Part shown: piece by piece, positions 49,401 to 62,797 of the stretch
Layout of the letters: each line of letters opens with the position of its first letter
Position numbering within the stretch: position 1 is the stretch's first letter
Origin: Druceiella hillmani
Taxonomy: Eukaryota; Arthropoda; Insecta; Lepidoptera; Hepialidae
NCBI GenBank assembly: GCA_039881145.1
Contig: JAYKKI010000015.1
Coordinates: 26,526,001-26,590,000 of the forward strand
DNA length: 64,000 bases
Direction of reading: 5' to 3'
Position numbers and translations under genes: made by a program
Notes under the pieces: generated by a model
Seen by the model: only the letters and a program-made list of their open reading frames with translations
Database searches by the model: none
What the model was told of the DNA's origin: nothing

Positions 49401-52400
49401 AGGAAAGCTCTGACAATAAAGCGTACCTTTTTTAAATTACCGAAACCTTGTAAAATAATATGTTTGAACTTTGATCCGAGTAGGACATTGTGAAGATAAC
49501 AGCATAAATAGTCCCTTCGGGTCATTAGCCGGCGCTAAAATCTCAGCTGACAGGACCTTTGAAGTAAATATTTGATTGAAACGAATTTTCACATCACGAG
49601 TATTCGGTGTCGTAATTCGTTTGTTTATTGAATTTATGTGATGTAACCAAATACCGTTTTGAGCAGTAGGCAATCAAATATTCGTAACAATTTCTTTTAT
49701 TTAAATAGCATTTTTGAGGAAGCTACCGTTGGTAATGCTAAGGGCAATATATTTAATTTAGACATTCTAGAAAATATTTAAGAAAAATGTAAACATATCA
49801 CAAAATTTGCAAGCTTTTATAAATTTTTAAGCATACTTCTTTAACACATGCAAATGTTAGATGCAACTTTCCTTTTTTTTACTGTTCATATTAAGTTTAA
49901 AACTTGAGGAAAATTTAACACGTCGTACATGCAAGTATATGCAGTACCTACATATGCTGCACACCAAGCTGGGACATGGCGAAGAATCACTCTATCCTAA
50001 TATAAAATTAATATAATTAAACTAATATGTTCATAAAAATATTATAATATTGTATTCTCTAGATCTTCAAAATAATATTTTCTTATTCATAACACATTTT
50101 TTAGAGTCTCGTGCATCATTATTTGCTTTAATTTAAATCTTTCCTTGATCAACTAGATGAATAAGTACATCCTATGTATGTTTTAAATATTTCATTAATG
50201 TTAACAAATACATAATTAAATGAATAAAGAAATAATTAGGTATTTACTAATTTATTGAATTACAATATTCTTCTATTACTCGTCCCTAATAATATAATCT
50301 AGAATTACAATTTATATAGATTTTCTAGCTCTTTCTCCTTAAGTAAGAAAATTACATTGAAAAAGAATTTATTTTGCAAAGCAGAAAGGATATAAACGCC
50401 GCAATGCTTCTAATTTCTTTTCTAAAATATTTGTTTTTCCTTGTTTATTCGATGTTTGGCATAAACTGTCTTGCCCGAAACATAGAATACGTTATATTTC
50501 GTATTTTTGAATTTTTGGTTCTACATCAAATATTTCATGGTCCTCGTTCAATGGCTATTTATAAATGATTAATTTTTTTAATATTTACTTTATATATGAA
50601 ATAACAATTAAAAGGCCCATTAATTATCAAAGCCAAATAATATTGATACAGATAATCTCTCAAGGTTTTACATTTTCGCTCATATGTAATTCTCGTTTTA
50701 ATCCTTCGTCATAGTTTCGAAATCTAACGTCACTAAATTACACTACCTACAAAACTGTTCGGAGTTTGTTTTCAATTATGGTTATCACTCCTTATGATAT
50801 GTCTCACTCTCACTGATTATATGAAACAGTATATCTGGCTGAATATATCACCACAGATATTAAAGTATGAAACTGAACGATTTTTTCAACATTTTGTTAT
50901 TCGTGAGATTTGTTGTATACACAATCTTAAAAATATTTCATGCAGGACTACCCTACCTTCCAGTGAATATTTGTTATAGCGTTTTTACAATGTTCTGTCT
51001 CTGCCGACTTCTTGGTTTATTCAGTCATTGCCTTGCAAGTTTCCAAGGTTAGACATCAATTATGACAGCGATTGTATAGTAGTTTCTTTGGCAATAAACA
51101 ATATTTTAAACATAAGAATCGCCCTGTTCAAATACATCTTGAGAATGATACAAGATACTTGAGGATCCCACTATTATAATATGATGGATACAATGTAATT
51201 TCTCCCTAGAAAACTTAAGAGCAATGCGGGATCAGTCAATTAATTTTTGTTGTCAAAATAGTGCTTCAGTTGAAGTTTTTCGGCTCATTAATATGCTATA
51301 TATCTTCACATGGATATTAATTCAATTTTTTTTCTAGGTTATTTAACTTTATAAAAGCAGATATTCATCTACTAACTGATTCGCGTGTTTCAAACTATAT
51401 ATTTACAAATGTAGTAATTGGCGTGGCTTTGTTCAAAGTATAAAATGAATCGCATTTCTTCATTATTCTACACAAGTTGTAATATATAACAATTATTTAT
51501 AATAACTTTTAGGGAACAAATTAAAAATACGTTTTATTTCTAGTTTAAGACTTTTTTATTGGGTCCGCCTCAGAAAATTTCAAAGACAAGATAAATAGGG
51601 GCCAGAACCTAAAGTAAATATAAAAAACACAAGTATAATAATATTCTATATTATAATATTCTCTATAAATTGATAAAATTGTTATAATTTATTTTAGCTT
51701 TAATAGCATACATACATTCACAAAATGTAATAAAAACTTCGTCAAAGAAGTTTTCAATTCTATTATAAATCTAATTCAATTAACGTTACATTCTAATATA
51801 TTATTCTTTATTTGTTTATGTCATGTTTATGTAATTATTTCATTTAAATATATATTATACCAAAGATTTTATCCCTACGTCAAAATATTGGATAGATATG
51901 CGTTGCTCACTATATTCACATTTAAAATTGAACAATCGAACCGTTCTTAGAAAGGTTTATAGCAATCAAACTATTCGTACAATTTTATAAAAAAATTAAT
52001 AGATAATTTGATTGAATAGATCGGAAAAATTGAATGAGTCATTTAACAGAGAGTGAGTTCATTTGAAAGATCTGTGTCACTATTTTAAATATAAATCTCT
52101 ACCATTAATATTGATTATCATCTACACGGTTTGCGTTGTTTGCATGCTCCAGTGGATATTTAGTAGAAAGTTTATAAAACTCTTTTTAGTATAGAAAAGT
52201 AAAAAAAAATGTTCTCATAGCGAGTTAATGAATATTGTTTTGATATGAAAACTTTTCATATATCGGCATGTCTACAATTAAGTCCAAATATTATTTAAAA
52301 AAAAATTATTTGACGTGATTTTTATATCAAATAACAGAACAAAAATTACTTAACTAAAACGTAACTCATAATCCCTACAGTTATGTAAAGATCACCGCTC

Positions 52401-55400
52401 CAAGCACTCAAATGTAGCAATTGTTCTATTGAATTTATTGTGTTTATAAAACTAGTTTTTAAACGTTGTGTTTTGAATTTATAAATCGATAAGACTGAAG
52501 ATAGGAATTAATATTTTCGCTCCTAATTTTCTGCAGTCAAAACAATGAAGTTGGAATTATATAAATTGTCACTTAATTACAAATTAATTCTTACTACTTG
52601 GGCTAAATAGACCCCGCATGATAGAAAAATGTGACAATCAAATTAGTTCAAAAATATATTTCTTCAAAAACAAAAATTTATTGTAATAAAGACGCTAATA
52701 GTTAATAACTCGAGAAGTAATATTCAGGATCGCGTTAAAATAGAAAACTGTCCTGAAACAGACGGTCTCCTGTAATATTTATATAATCGTCAGGCAAACT
52801 TATACCTCAATATGTGAATATAAATGATTTATTTCATTACTTTGATGATAGTTATTTGTAGAGTGAATTTCAAAAATAATAAAAACTCCTTGATCTTATT
52901 TATGTAAATTTAGTTAACCATATTGCTTAGAATATATTTCTACTATTGATAAAATTAATCGGTAAATTCTGGTTTAAACATTATTAATTTCATTAGTTTT
53001 GTTATCTATTAAATACTTTCCGATTCTAATTATTTCGCTCTATGAAAAAAGTTGACGAAATTAAAACTCGTTAATTAGAAACAGGTTTTTGCAAGAATCA
53101 CTTAGTGATAAGAAATAGCTATAAGCCTGGTTGGCATATTCCTGTTGATTTCTTAATTAACTTTTTGCGAAGAAAGGTGGTTCGCTGTCATAATTAATCA
53201 TACACGCTAGTTTTGTTGGATTACGAAGAACTATTGAATACCTTAATTTTAAATGTGGTAACGTCTTCTTTGTTATCTTTACTTGAAAAGAAAACACTAG
53301 AAAAGGATAATAAATAACAAGAAAAACTGTATCAGAAAGTAGTTTGAAAAAATTAAATTAGAGAGTTTGACCGTATATAATGTTATTATAAGTGGTTAAT
53401 CGTAGAATATGTTTATTGAGAACACGGAATGTTTCATTAGGATCTAACTGGTTCAAGTTAGAGCAATATTAATTATATTTAGAAGTTTGGTGTTAAAGAA
53501 GACCGAGTTTAGAATATAAAAACTATTGGCAATCAGCAACTTTTAAAGAATTGTTTTTTTTATGTTCTTTACTTAAGTATGAAATTTTTATTTGTATAGC
53601 GCTTCAGTTCAACCCGGCAAAAGTTAATAAAATTGTTAATTACACAAAGCTAACTAAAAGCTAAAACACATTTGTGAAGTAACTAAAGATTCAAACTTTC
53701 AAATTTTATGAAATAATAAAAAAATCATTTTTATTTTAGATATCTGGATACTAAAAACTATTAAGAAAGAGTGTTTGGAATAATTTACAATTATATGGGG
53801 CAGTCAATTAAAACAAATTTTGCTAATGACTGTTAGAAAATAAATATTTCCATTAACCATTGTCGTTTAACCTGTATAAGAAATCGTTAAAATACATATT
53901 CATTGTCAGTATACCAAGGTAACTTCCGGCAACGACTGCAACAAGGGGGCTTATAGATATAACTTACCTTTGTAGGCGTCTTAGACCGCGTGCATTTTTT
54001 CTTTATGGAACATTAGTCATTGTACTTGTTATGGCCACATATACTCTTGGTTCTAGCTACAAAATTTAAAATCGTCCTTTAAATGCAAAAATTGTTACAA
54101 AAAAATCGAGCACTTATCAGTAAAATTGAAAATTCAACCGTGCACGAATATAAAATAACAGTTTAGATTAAAGTGTGTATCACAAAATAAAGTGTAGTTG
54201 TATGAATGTCTCTAAGCCTACTTTACAACATTACATTGCATTATTTAAGCCGTATCGATACAAGTGCAGTCTTCATATGCGCTTATGCATCATTCGTCAC
54301 TGTCGCTATGTACTGTTCACAATCTGGCAACCAGAAGGACTTTGTTTCGAGACCACCGAATCGATGCCGTTCTTTTTTTTATCACAATTTTTTTTTATAC
54401 TAAATAACTAATTCGCTAATTAAATGAGAACAGATACACACTTTGGTTTTAGGCGCGTGACATAATTTATCCGTTAATACAAATGGAATATTTACTATGA
54501 AGTTAGTGACTATGCAAAACAAGAACAACGGCGTGTGTGCTAATGGGATACTCCGAATATCATAAAAGTTAATAAAAGTAAAAAAGAAAATATGGTATAC
54601 GTGAATTAGCGATTATAGATTTAAGACAAACCCTAAGAGTGGCTGATATACTTAATATGCGACTAATAAAGGAATAAGAACAGTACGCGAGTGAATACAA
54701 AATATATGTAAAATCATAATGAATTTAAAAATACAGTTAAACAGAGTGCTGTAACTGACACCCACATAAAGTTGTATAAATAAATTCTCCAAAAAGCACG
54801 TTACCCATAAAAAATATCTTCAGGACGTGGAAGCGTCCATTATATAATTGAAAATATTATAATAAAAAGTTTTTACAATGTCTTTCACGTTAAAAATACT
54901 AAACGCTAATCAGAAGGTGCATCTCAAGAAACTACGGAAAATTACGGAAAATTACTTAGTCTTAAATAAGTTATACGAGTACATATGAAGATAAATCAAT
55001 AAATGACTTAAAAATAAGTTCATCTGGCCCTTCAGTCAATAGTGACATTAAAAATACCCAGTCACCTAACAATACAATGTGTTAACAAGAAGATAAAGGA
55101 AAAGAAATTAAAGACATGAAAAACTAGCCAAAATACAAAAAGGAAAATTAAATCTAGAAAAAAAACTAATAACCATAAAATATTATTGCGTGCATCATCA
55201 ATAAAATTTACAAGAAAGTAATTTGCAAGTAACATGTTTATATTCAAGAAGAGACCATTATGTGAGCCAATAAATGATCACACAAATAAATTTTCGTCTT
55301 GAAACAATATCAATGTATTTTCAGATAGACTAGGGGTTGGATCAACGCAGTCAAATAGTTTGTGACAAATTATTGTATATCTGATACACCTTTTAAACAT

Positions 55401-55520
55401 ATAATAAACCTATGAAATGTAATAATAATACAAATATTATGTTATTAACAGGAAATAGATCAGATATTAAAAAGCTGATATAATAGAAATTGTTCAGTCC
55501 TTGTCTAATCTTAAAGGTTA
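46440..55520. other. Long non-coding AT-rich stretch
   Basis: About 9 kb without a supportable gene. Small frames (49119-49328, 49437-49673, 50374-50568, 50794-51052, 54175-54411, 55062-55247) lack homology, overlap one another or are low-complexity. AAGTCATATTATTTG is repeated 20 bp apart at 48510-48544. A-rich plus-strand sequence at 54850-55260 could be an eroded element. Confidence 0.45.
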
Positions 55521-55600
55521 TTTTCCGCCTTTTCTTATTCAGCTGTTTCTTTGTGTGTTAAGATTTTTCCACCTTTTCTTATCAGCTGTTTCTTTGTGTG
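55521..55600. repeat. 44-bp imperfect tandem duplication
   Basis: TTTTCCGCCTTTTCTTATTC then AGCTGTTTCTTTGTGTG recurs at 55565 with one base change and one base deleted. Confidence 0.9.
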
Positions 55601-58600
55601 AACGAAATAAGATAAATTATATATTATTCAATACATAATATATCAGAATTTTATTTATAATTTAACATGCCCTCATAATGGCGTATTTAATTTTAAATTT
55701 AATTATTCTGAATTAAACAAATCTACTTTTGACCGTGGATTGTTTATATCTGTATAAAAATGTTAAAAATGTGATATTTACAGTGATAGCCTACAATTAA
55801 TTCCGTTATAAACAATGTTACACAGCACTATGTTAACGATACCATATTTGTTTAGTAATACAATTAATATTGTGATTAATAATTTAATATTATACGGTAA
55901 CGTTAATAATTCACACTAATGAATAAGGCCGGATAATTAAAAAAGAATTTGAATTCAATATAATTGATCATTTGAACAATCATTTGAACTTAAAAATGAT
56001 ATATTCCAAACTCGCAGTCATGACTAACATTAAGCCAACTTTCACGACTGGACTACAACTGGCATACATAAAAGCAGGAATAATTTACCTGATTTTTATG
56101 ATAAGTATGGAAGACATGTTTGTTTTATGGAGTATTTTAAAGACAACTCAAAGCTTTGTAAAAAAATATGTAAAATGGCCAAATCTACACAAATTGCGTG
56201 AAAGACAAACATTCAGAAATAAAATAAAATCTGTCTAGAATATTATAAGAAGTGAAACGGGAAAATTGAATCACGAGATAATAATTTTTCATTAGGAATC
56301 AATAACATTATCATTTCATACTCAGAAGTACCTTATGCCGTATTAAGTTATTATGAGAAAAGTTTCACCAATATACCCATTATCATTACGAACGCCTTAA
56401 ACTCAACGCCAAATGCTGAGAGATAATATAACACTAACTAACCACGATTTGCATTTTAAATTCACCCACGTTAATCTTCCTAATCTTAAACATTTAATTT
56501 ACTTAATTTAAATTTAGGGAACAACATTAAAAACATTCGAAATTTATTAGCACCTTTAAAACATACATTTTAATTTGAAGCCGATAAAATTACAGTGTGA
56601 AAAATATGCAGCGTGCATGATGTCTTATAAACACTTTTTTCACTAAAGAATGCGTAAAAATCTGTCAACTGGTCCACGGTAAAATCATTTTTCCATAGTT
56701 TCCAATCAATTTACTTGTTGACCTACATAAAATAAACCTTCCTCTGAACTAATGCATGTCTACCGTTAGTATAGAGGTTTCTCAACAAATAATCAACTTA
56801 CACAATTGACTGCTTGTTTTAATTTTTTTTTCTTTTAATTTTAAATTTCCCAAAAATAATATCAGCTTTTAGAAAATTGAGAAACAAGAATTTCATCCCT
56901 TTAATATCAAAACAGGAAAGTTTGTATATTTGTGAATAAATAGCTCTAAACGAATGGAGTTTGTAATTGAAACAAAGGTCAAGTCACTTTTTAAACTAAG
57001 AATAGCATGTTTGCTATAGTATGAAGTTAGCCTTTTCTCATTAGCGGTACTGCAACATGTCAATAAATACCGCAACGTACGTGTTAACTCTACTACTCAC
57101 GTGTCTTATGAACTTTAAACCTGTAGGCTCCTGCTGAACACAGCAAATCGTTTAACATTATAAGAATACATTTTGGTAATTTTACGGAATTAATGACAAA
57201 TCTGCGCGAAACATGTAACTCTTTTTAAGTATTCCATGATAATAACCAAAAAAAATCTGCCTCTTATTATGGAGAACACGATTCCAAAGTTGAGAAGATT
57301 TAACTTAAAATAATTTGATTGCATTAGTTTTGAACTGCGCGCCCCATCAAATTAATGTTTTATTGAAAGACAGTAATATTGGACGTCCTACGATTAAACG
57401 AGCATATATGAAGAGTTGTAAGTCAGTGACGAAATCATACGGAATTCGTTAGAACTCTTTGATATCGAATTATTATTGCTATTTACTCGGGCTCAGGTGA
57501 AGGAGGTGTGATGATATATTGAGCGAATAACAACTGATTCTTACAAGAACAGCATTGAAAAAATAATTATTTGCCGTCCACTTGCCTCAACTCGTCTACC
57601 TGTAAATGAAATAAGGGAATATACATATATTAATATTCAAGTATATATTATATATCACATATATATTATATGTGTTAATTTGTCGCCTAACATTCGAGAA
57701 AATTTTAAAAAATCAAGTCCCTGAACAACGTAAGGAAGCTTTACATCTTAAAAAACTTGGGTTGACAAAATATGACTGTTTCTTCAATCTGTTTCTTCGA
57801 TAATTGAAATTCGTGTTCCTTAGAGTATAACAATTTTATTTTTCAATCAAAGTCATCGGAGAAATGTATTTATCCGACAATTATTAAAGGCAAATATTTC
57901 TACGAAGAGTATTTACAGATTCGGGAATCGAAATTTATTGCCAGAGGCAGCGTAATTATCTTTTCATAACGATGTTTATTGCTGGCCTCCTTGCCCACCG
58001 TTCGCAACCCAATATTCTCAAAATCTTTATAAGAAGTTGCCAAGGAAACTCAATAGAAGTTTGTTTGATAATTAAAATACTTCATTTCCCTTTACCTGTA
58101 CGTGAATTTTGAAGTTAAGTAATATAAATTTACATAACAATTTGAAATATTGATTAGAACTCTTAATTTCCATTACCTTCATTTTAATTAACTTAATGAC
58201 CGATAGGTTTATTATCAACGCATAAGTAATTAGAATAACTATATTGAAACTAAGGAGTACAAATTATTATTTATATTTGTACACAGCTATAAATCTTGAA
58301 AAAATATGAAGTAGTTTTTCGACTACTATAAATTTTTAAATTGCTTGATATGTTATTAATTTTAAGGTGGCATTCTTTGAATTACTTTCATGGTAATCGA
58401 ATATTAAAGTAAACTAATAATTATACATAATTCTATTTACCAATACATTCTTTAAGGTGGAATTTTGTTTCATTCCATTAAACTATCAATATTAGTTATT
58501 ACCATAATGGATCAATTATAGTTTTACAATAAATATTTCTAAGTCGATTCTCATAGTAACCTAACTTTTTTGTGTAGGGATACAGGTGTCTTTAAAAAGA

Positions 58601-59055
58601 GTATGCAGAAATATTAATTTAAAAATCATTTTAACGGCGCTAGTCGAAATCAATCTTTACGATCGTGCCTAAAATCGATTTAAGTTAATATTTAGACTTT
58701 TACATGTGATCTGATATTTATTGGTATTTTAATTACTGAATTAACCTTCAAAGCAGTAGTAGAACTCGAACTACGGGGATTCCGAACACACCTATGCGTA
58801 ATAATAACAGTATGTGTTTCTATTATCTCGATGTTATTTATAAATATTAATATTAAATTCCACTATGTACACTTTGTAAGTACACTTTCCAGCATATCTT
58901 TAACAAACTTAAAAACATCTTGAATTTTTCGAAACAGTAATATTAAATTAACATCTAGTAACGGTAAAAACGTTTTCATATTTTGAATATCAATTTTTGA
59001 GTTTTCAGGTCAAGTATTTTTTATATATTTTCAACAATATCATATATAAAAATAT
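55601..59055. other. Non-coding AT-rich stretch
   Basis: An 88-codon ATG-less frame at 55972-56238 has a hydrophobic middle (LAYIKAGIIYLIFMI) followed by a basic tail, but I know no family for it. Nothing else is supported. Confidence 0.4.
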
Positions 59056-59095
59056 CATGTCATGTCTCAAAAATTCATGTCATATCTCAAAAATT
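59056..59095. repeat. 20-bp tandem duplication
   Basis: CATGTCATGTCTCAAAAATT is repeated at once with one change. Confidence 0.9.
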
Positions 59096-59269
59096 CAATG
59101 TGAAAACTTTTTTATAATTTTGTAGCTCACCTTTCAATAGAGATCCGCACGATACACGCCATTAGAAAAATGTGAAAATTTAAATTGACCCTAATCATAT
59201 TTTCTTTTTAACTATTAAGATATATGAGTTATAACTGTGTCAACTTTCAAGTGACGACCGTTTTTGAGA

Positions 59270-59345
59270 AAAAATACTGTGAGGGACGGACGGACACTTG
59301 AGTGATGTTGTTTTTTTCCTTTGAAGTACAGAACTCTAAAAATTC
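59270..59345 (+). repeat. 'GGACGGACGGACA ... TACAGAACTCTAAAAA' repeat
   Basis: GGGACGGACGGACACTT, then TTTTTTTCCTTTGAAGTACA, then GAACTCTAAAAA have the order of the lepidopteran-type repeat also present at 30326-30427. About 150 bp upstream may belong to the same repeat. Confidence 0.6.
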
Positions 59346-60388
59346 TTCTTGCATTTTGCAAACATGATATTTCAATACTTCCACCAAAGCAAAACATCCA
59401 ATCAACTATAAAACGCCTTCATCGCAGAAATATTAGTTTCCTCTGGTTCCGAATATGTACGTATAATACTCGGAAAGAATACTCGATTACTCGGATTGAC
59501 GATACTCTATATAATATCTGTCTTTATACGGGTCAACTATAATGCATTATAAAGCGTTTTTTTCGTTTCGAACTACTATAAGATTCTCTGTGCACTTGCA
59601 TGCATCTCTAACGTGTTTCGACTGAAATTCGGTGTAATTTCAGTAAAAGCGTGTGAAGAATAGAATAAGTTTAAGTGAAAACTATTTCCCATACCCTATG
59701 TTATATGTTTACGATTGGTTTAGTATTTATAATCGTTCCTTTGGTTGTCGCAGATACCTGGTGGTTTAAACTGTAGAATTTTTTAGCCAAAATTTGGAAT
59801 TTATGAAAATAATTTTATTATATATGTCAATTTACTGTAATTTCTAATACAGGTCGGAGGTGCTGTGAGATTCTAGGTCGTCTGATGTTACCACCGATGT
59901 AAGAAAACCGTTGAAAGTATCTATTCGGTTGCTCTTACCTGATAAAGATATTGGTCATCAGATCTATGAACGAATGTATGAAAGAATAAAAAAACGAATT
60001 AAAACTTTAATTTTTAAATAAGTTGGAATTTTTTTTAAATGTACTGAAAACTAATGGAATTTGTAATTAGACCGTAATTAAAGATATTTTTAGGGACCAC
60101 CGATTTAAAAAGCAGCAACGGAAACCATTTAAAATGTGGATATTTCATATGTGTTGTCTTATGGATTTTGTCACCTACTAGATAGAGATAACATAATGTT
60201 TATTTTTTTAATTGTGCATATTTCGAGATAAGCGTGATTTCCGAGAAAAAAATAACCACTTGATTCACATCTATGATACAAAGTAAAACGTTATCATAAC
60301 TTAACAGACGTATTAGATTTGAAATTCCATAATTTAGATCAAATAAAAACATTTTCATTAGTCAGTCCCTGACATAAATATGTCGAAA
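59346..60388. other. Non-coding stretch
   Basis: Nothing supportable seen. Confidence 0.45.
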
Positions 60389-60434
60389 GCTTACCCCGAC
60401 CGTGGCTTGAAGACTCCACCAATAATAAAATTTG
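60389..60434 (-). other. Very weak candidate micro-exon
   Basis: On the minus strand ACACTGTAG precedes 46 nt that are open in one frame (PNFIIGGVFKPRSG) and end at GG|GTAAGC. So short a segment can easily arise by chance. Confidence 0.12.
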
Positions 60435-62525
60435 GCTCTACAGTGTGTAACATCTTCATAAAAATTTTAGTTAAAATTGAGAAAACGTACCATTGAACCA
60501 TAAATGTGCCTTCACCGCAAAATTTAATCCGAAAGCGGACAATGAATGCTTAAATTATTGATAGAATATATTAACGACTTTCTGGACATTTCTTAAGTTA
60601 TATGTGATTTAATAAGGGATAAAACTTTATTGGAAGGAACAATAATTCTCATTGTCAAGCGGAATTATTATACTAGATTAGGTTAGGTTTAACTTGTTTT
60701 AGTTTAAACCTTTCGAGTAAAAAATCGTTTTTGATTGGGAAACGTATTCACTTCCTTCGACTTCTCGACAAATACTTGCTAAAATTGAAGCAGATATTAT
60801 CCACATTTTTAAAATATTTTCTGTAAACTATACCTAATTTGCTGTTTCCTGTGATCCAAAACAGTTATAAAATGTATTAAATTTAAGTCAAGTATTTCGA
60901 CTACGTTGAGAAAAAACTACTTTAGTTATATACTTAGTCTATGTTTAATATTTTCAAGTTTGGTAATAATTTGAAAACATTTTTATTAATTGTGTATATA
61001 TTTAAATATATAATGTTAATAAATAATACATTTATTTCTATTTAGATGAAAAGTGCACTGAAAAGTTTGTCTTTTTATTTCCCCTTCTGCGTTGTCGTAG
61101 GAAGTTTAATGATAAGATATTTTTCAAAAATGGATATAAATATACAAACATATGTCTACCTCGTTCGTTACAAGTAAATAGATTACCGAACTGTCATCTA
61201 ATTTGATACTTACACGAATCAGTTGATAGAGGAAACAGGACCGTATATTCTTATGTTATTGTAAATATTGCCAATGCTTTTACTAATCAAAATTTTAGCA
61301 ATCAAAAGCGATATTAAAAATGAATTTTGCAGCCGTACGTACTTTCTTGAAATGCTCAAACCCAGTGTAGTATCGCAGTTAATTTTATTGTATTATTGTC
61401 AGGTATATTAAATAATAATCATTGTAGCTCAGTACCGTGTAACACCCAACGGTAAATCCCCTCAGTAAAACTATTACTATTTACTTGCGCTTTGTGACAG
61501 GTCGGATTCTTTCTAAGAATACAATTTCTATCGTGTTATTTTGCTTATAAAGTACTATTAAAATCACAAGAAAATGTTAAAAGGGAAAAATTATACATTA
61601 TTTGTATAATATTATTTGTTGATATACACTATTGAAATTCCATAATCCGAAAAATAAAAACACCTAGAGGTAAGAAGAAAATCCTGCATTTTTTCCAAGT
61701 AAGATTAGTGGTTTGGCCGCTTAATCTTACATGAACTCAACACACACAGATATTTCTTTATTATCGTATATTTTTAAACCCTATTTGTATATTCGATGTT
61801 CATTCATCAGCTTTCATCAGAACCGGAATTTCGATTCCTCGGAAGATTACAATATTTCTCCAGTTCCATTACCGTTCCAAATATTTACACATACCAACCA
61901 TATGTTTTTTTTACAGGGCAATAAAAATAAATGGAAAATACCGAGAGGCTGTACAAACTGACAAAATGTATCTCCAACCAATAATAACACAAGGAAGCAG
62001 AGAGAGCCTTAACGACCCCCGACACATGAACAATGGTCCCCAGTAGTACCGTTTATTTACCTTTATACGAACCACAACTGACGTAAATCCATAAAAAGAT
62101 TTCTCGTTGCCGAGTTAAGAAAAGTTAAATGAAACGCTAAAGCGCTAAATTAAATTTTATGTTTTGTTGTATTTGATCTTGTTACGATCCTTTATTACTT
62201 ATTTTGTATTTCACAATTTAAGCGACATTTTTTTAAATATATTTTTGTAATTATATCAGGCGAAGCAAATGTAACATTCTTGATGAATTCTTTTATATTA
62301 TGTCAGTAACAATTTCTAAAATACACGCATAATATTTTTAATGACACGAAACAGTTCGAATTGTGAGACATTCTGTATGTTTCCGAAGATCAAAATAAAA
62401 TCGTTTGTACAATAAACAATCAGAAATAAGCCACACAGTTAAAAGATTTTATTATATTTATTCCTCGAAGTTTTAGAAAACTAGCTTTAAAGTCACATTG
62501 ATTTTTAGACAGTGAATTTTTAATG
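60435..62525. other. Non-coding AT-rich stretch
   Basis: A TTAGGTTAGGTT run at about 60676-60690 recalls the insect telomere unit TTAGG but has only two units. No gene; the frame at 61731-61961 is unrecognised. Confidence 0.4.
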
Positions 62526-62604
62526 TCTCAAAAAATTTTACCAGTTTTACTGTACCTGTTTGTTCTCAAAAAAATTTTACTAGTTTTACTATACATGCTG
62601 TTTG
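62526..62604. repeat. 38-bp imperfect tandem duplication
   Basis: TCTCAAAAAATTTTACCAGT and following TTTACTGTAC recur at 62564 with a few substitutions and one inserted base. Confidence 0.85.
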
Positions 62605-62763
62605 TTCTCAAGTACAGCAGTATCGTTTGATGTACATCAGTGGCATTTAAGTCAAAATAAAACGACTCTCATGAGACTAACCAAAATGTTTGCCCGCTCC
62701 ACGAGTCCACTATAGAAACAAAAAGTAATATAAATACAAATAAGTTTGATCTGTTCGTTTACG

Positions 62764-62797
62764 ATTTTCGGCCTAATACATTTATTAGGCCGAAAAT
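62764..62797. repeat. Perfect 15-bp-arm hairpin
   Basis: ATTTTCGGCCTAATA and TATTAGGCCGAAAAT are exact complements around CATT. Confidence 0.9.

Noticed and set aside
54175..54411. Overlapping frames with several cysteines
   Set aside because: Cysteine spacing fits no zinc-finger or secreted-peptide pattern I know, and the two frames compete.
60676..60690. Telomeric TTAGG repeat
   Set aside because: Only two units are present; such short runs are common in insect DNA.
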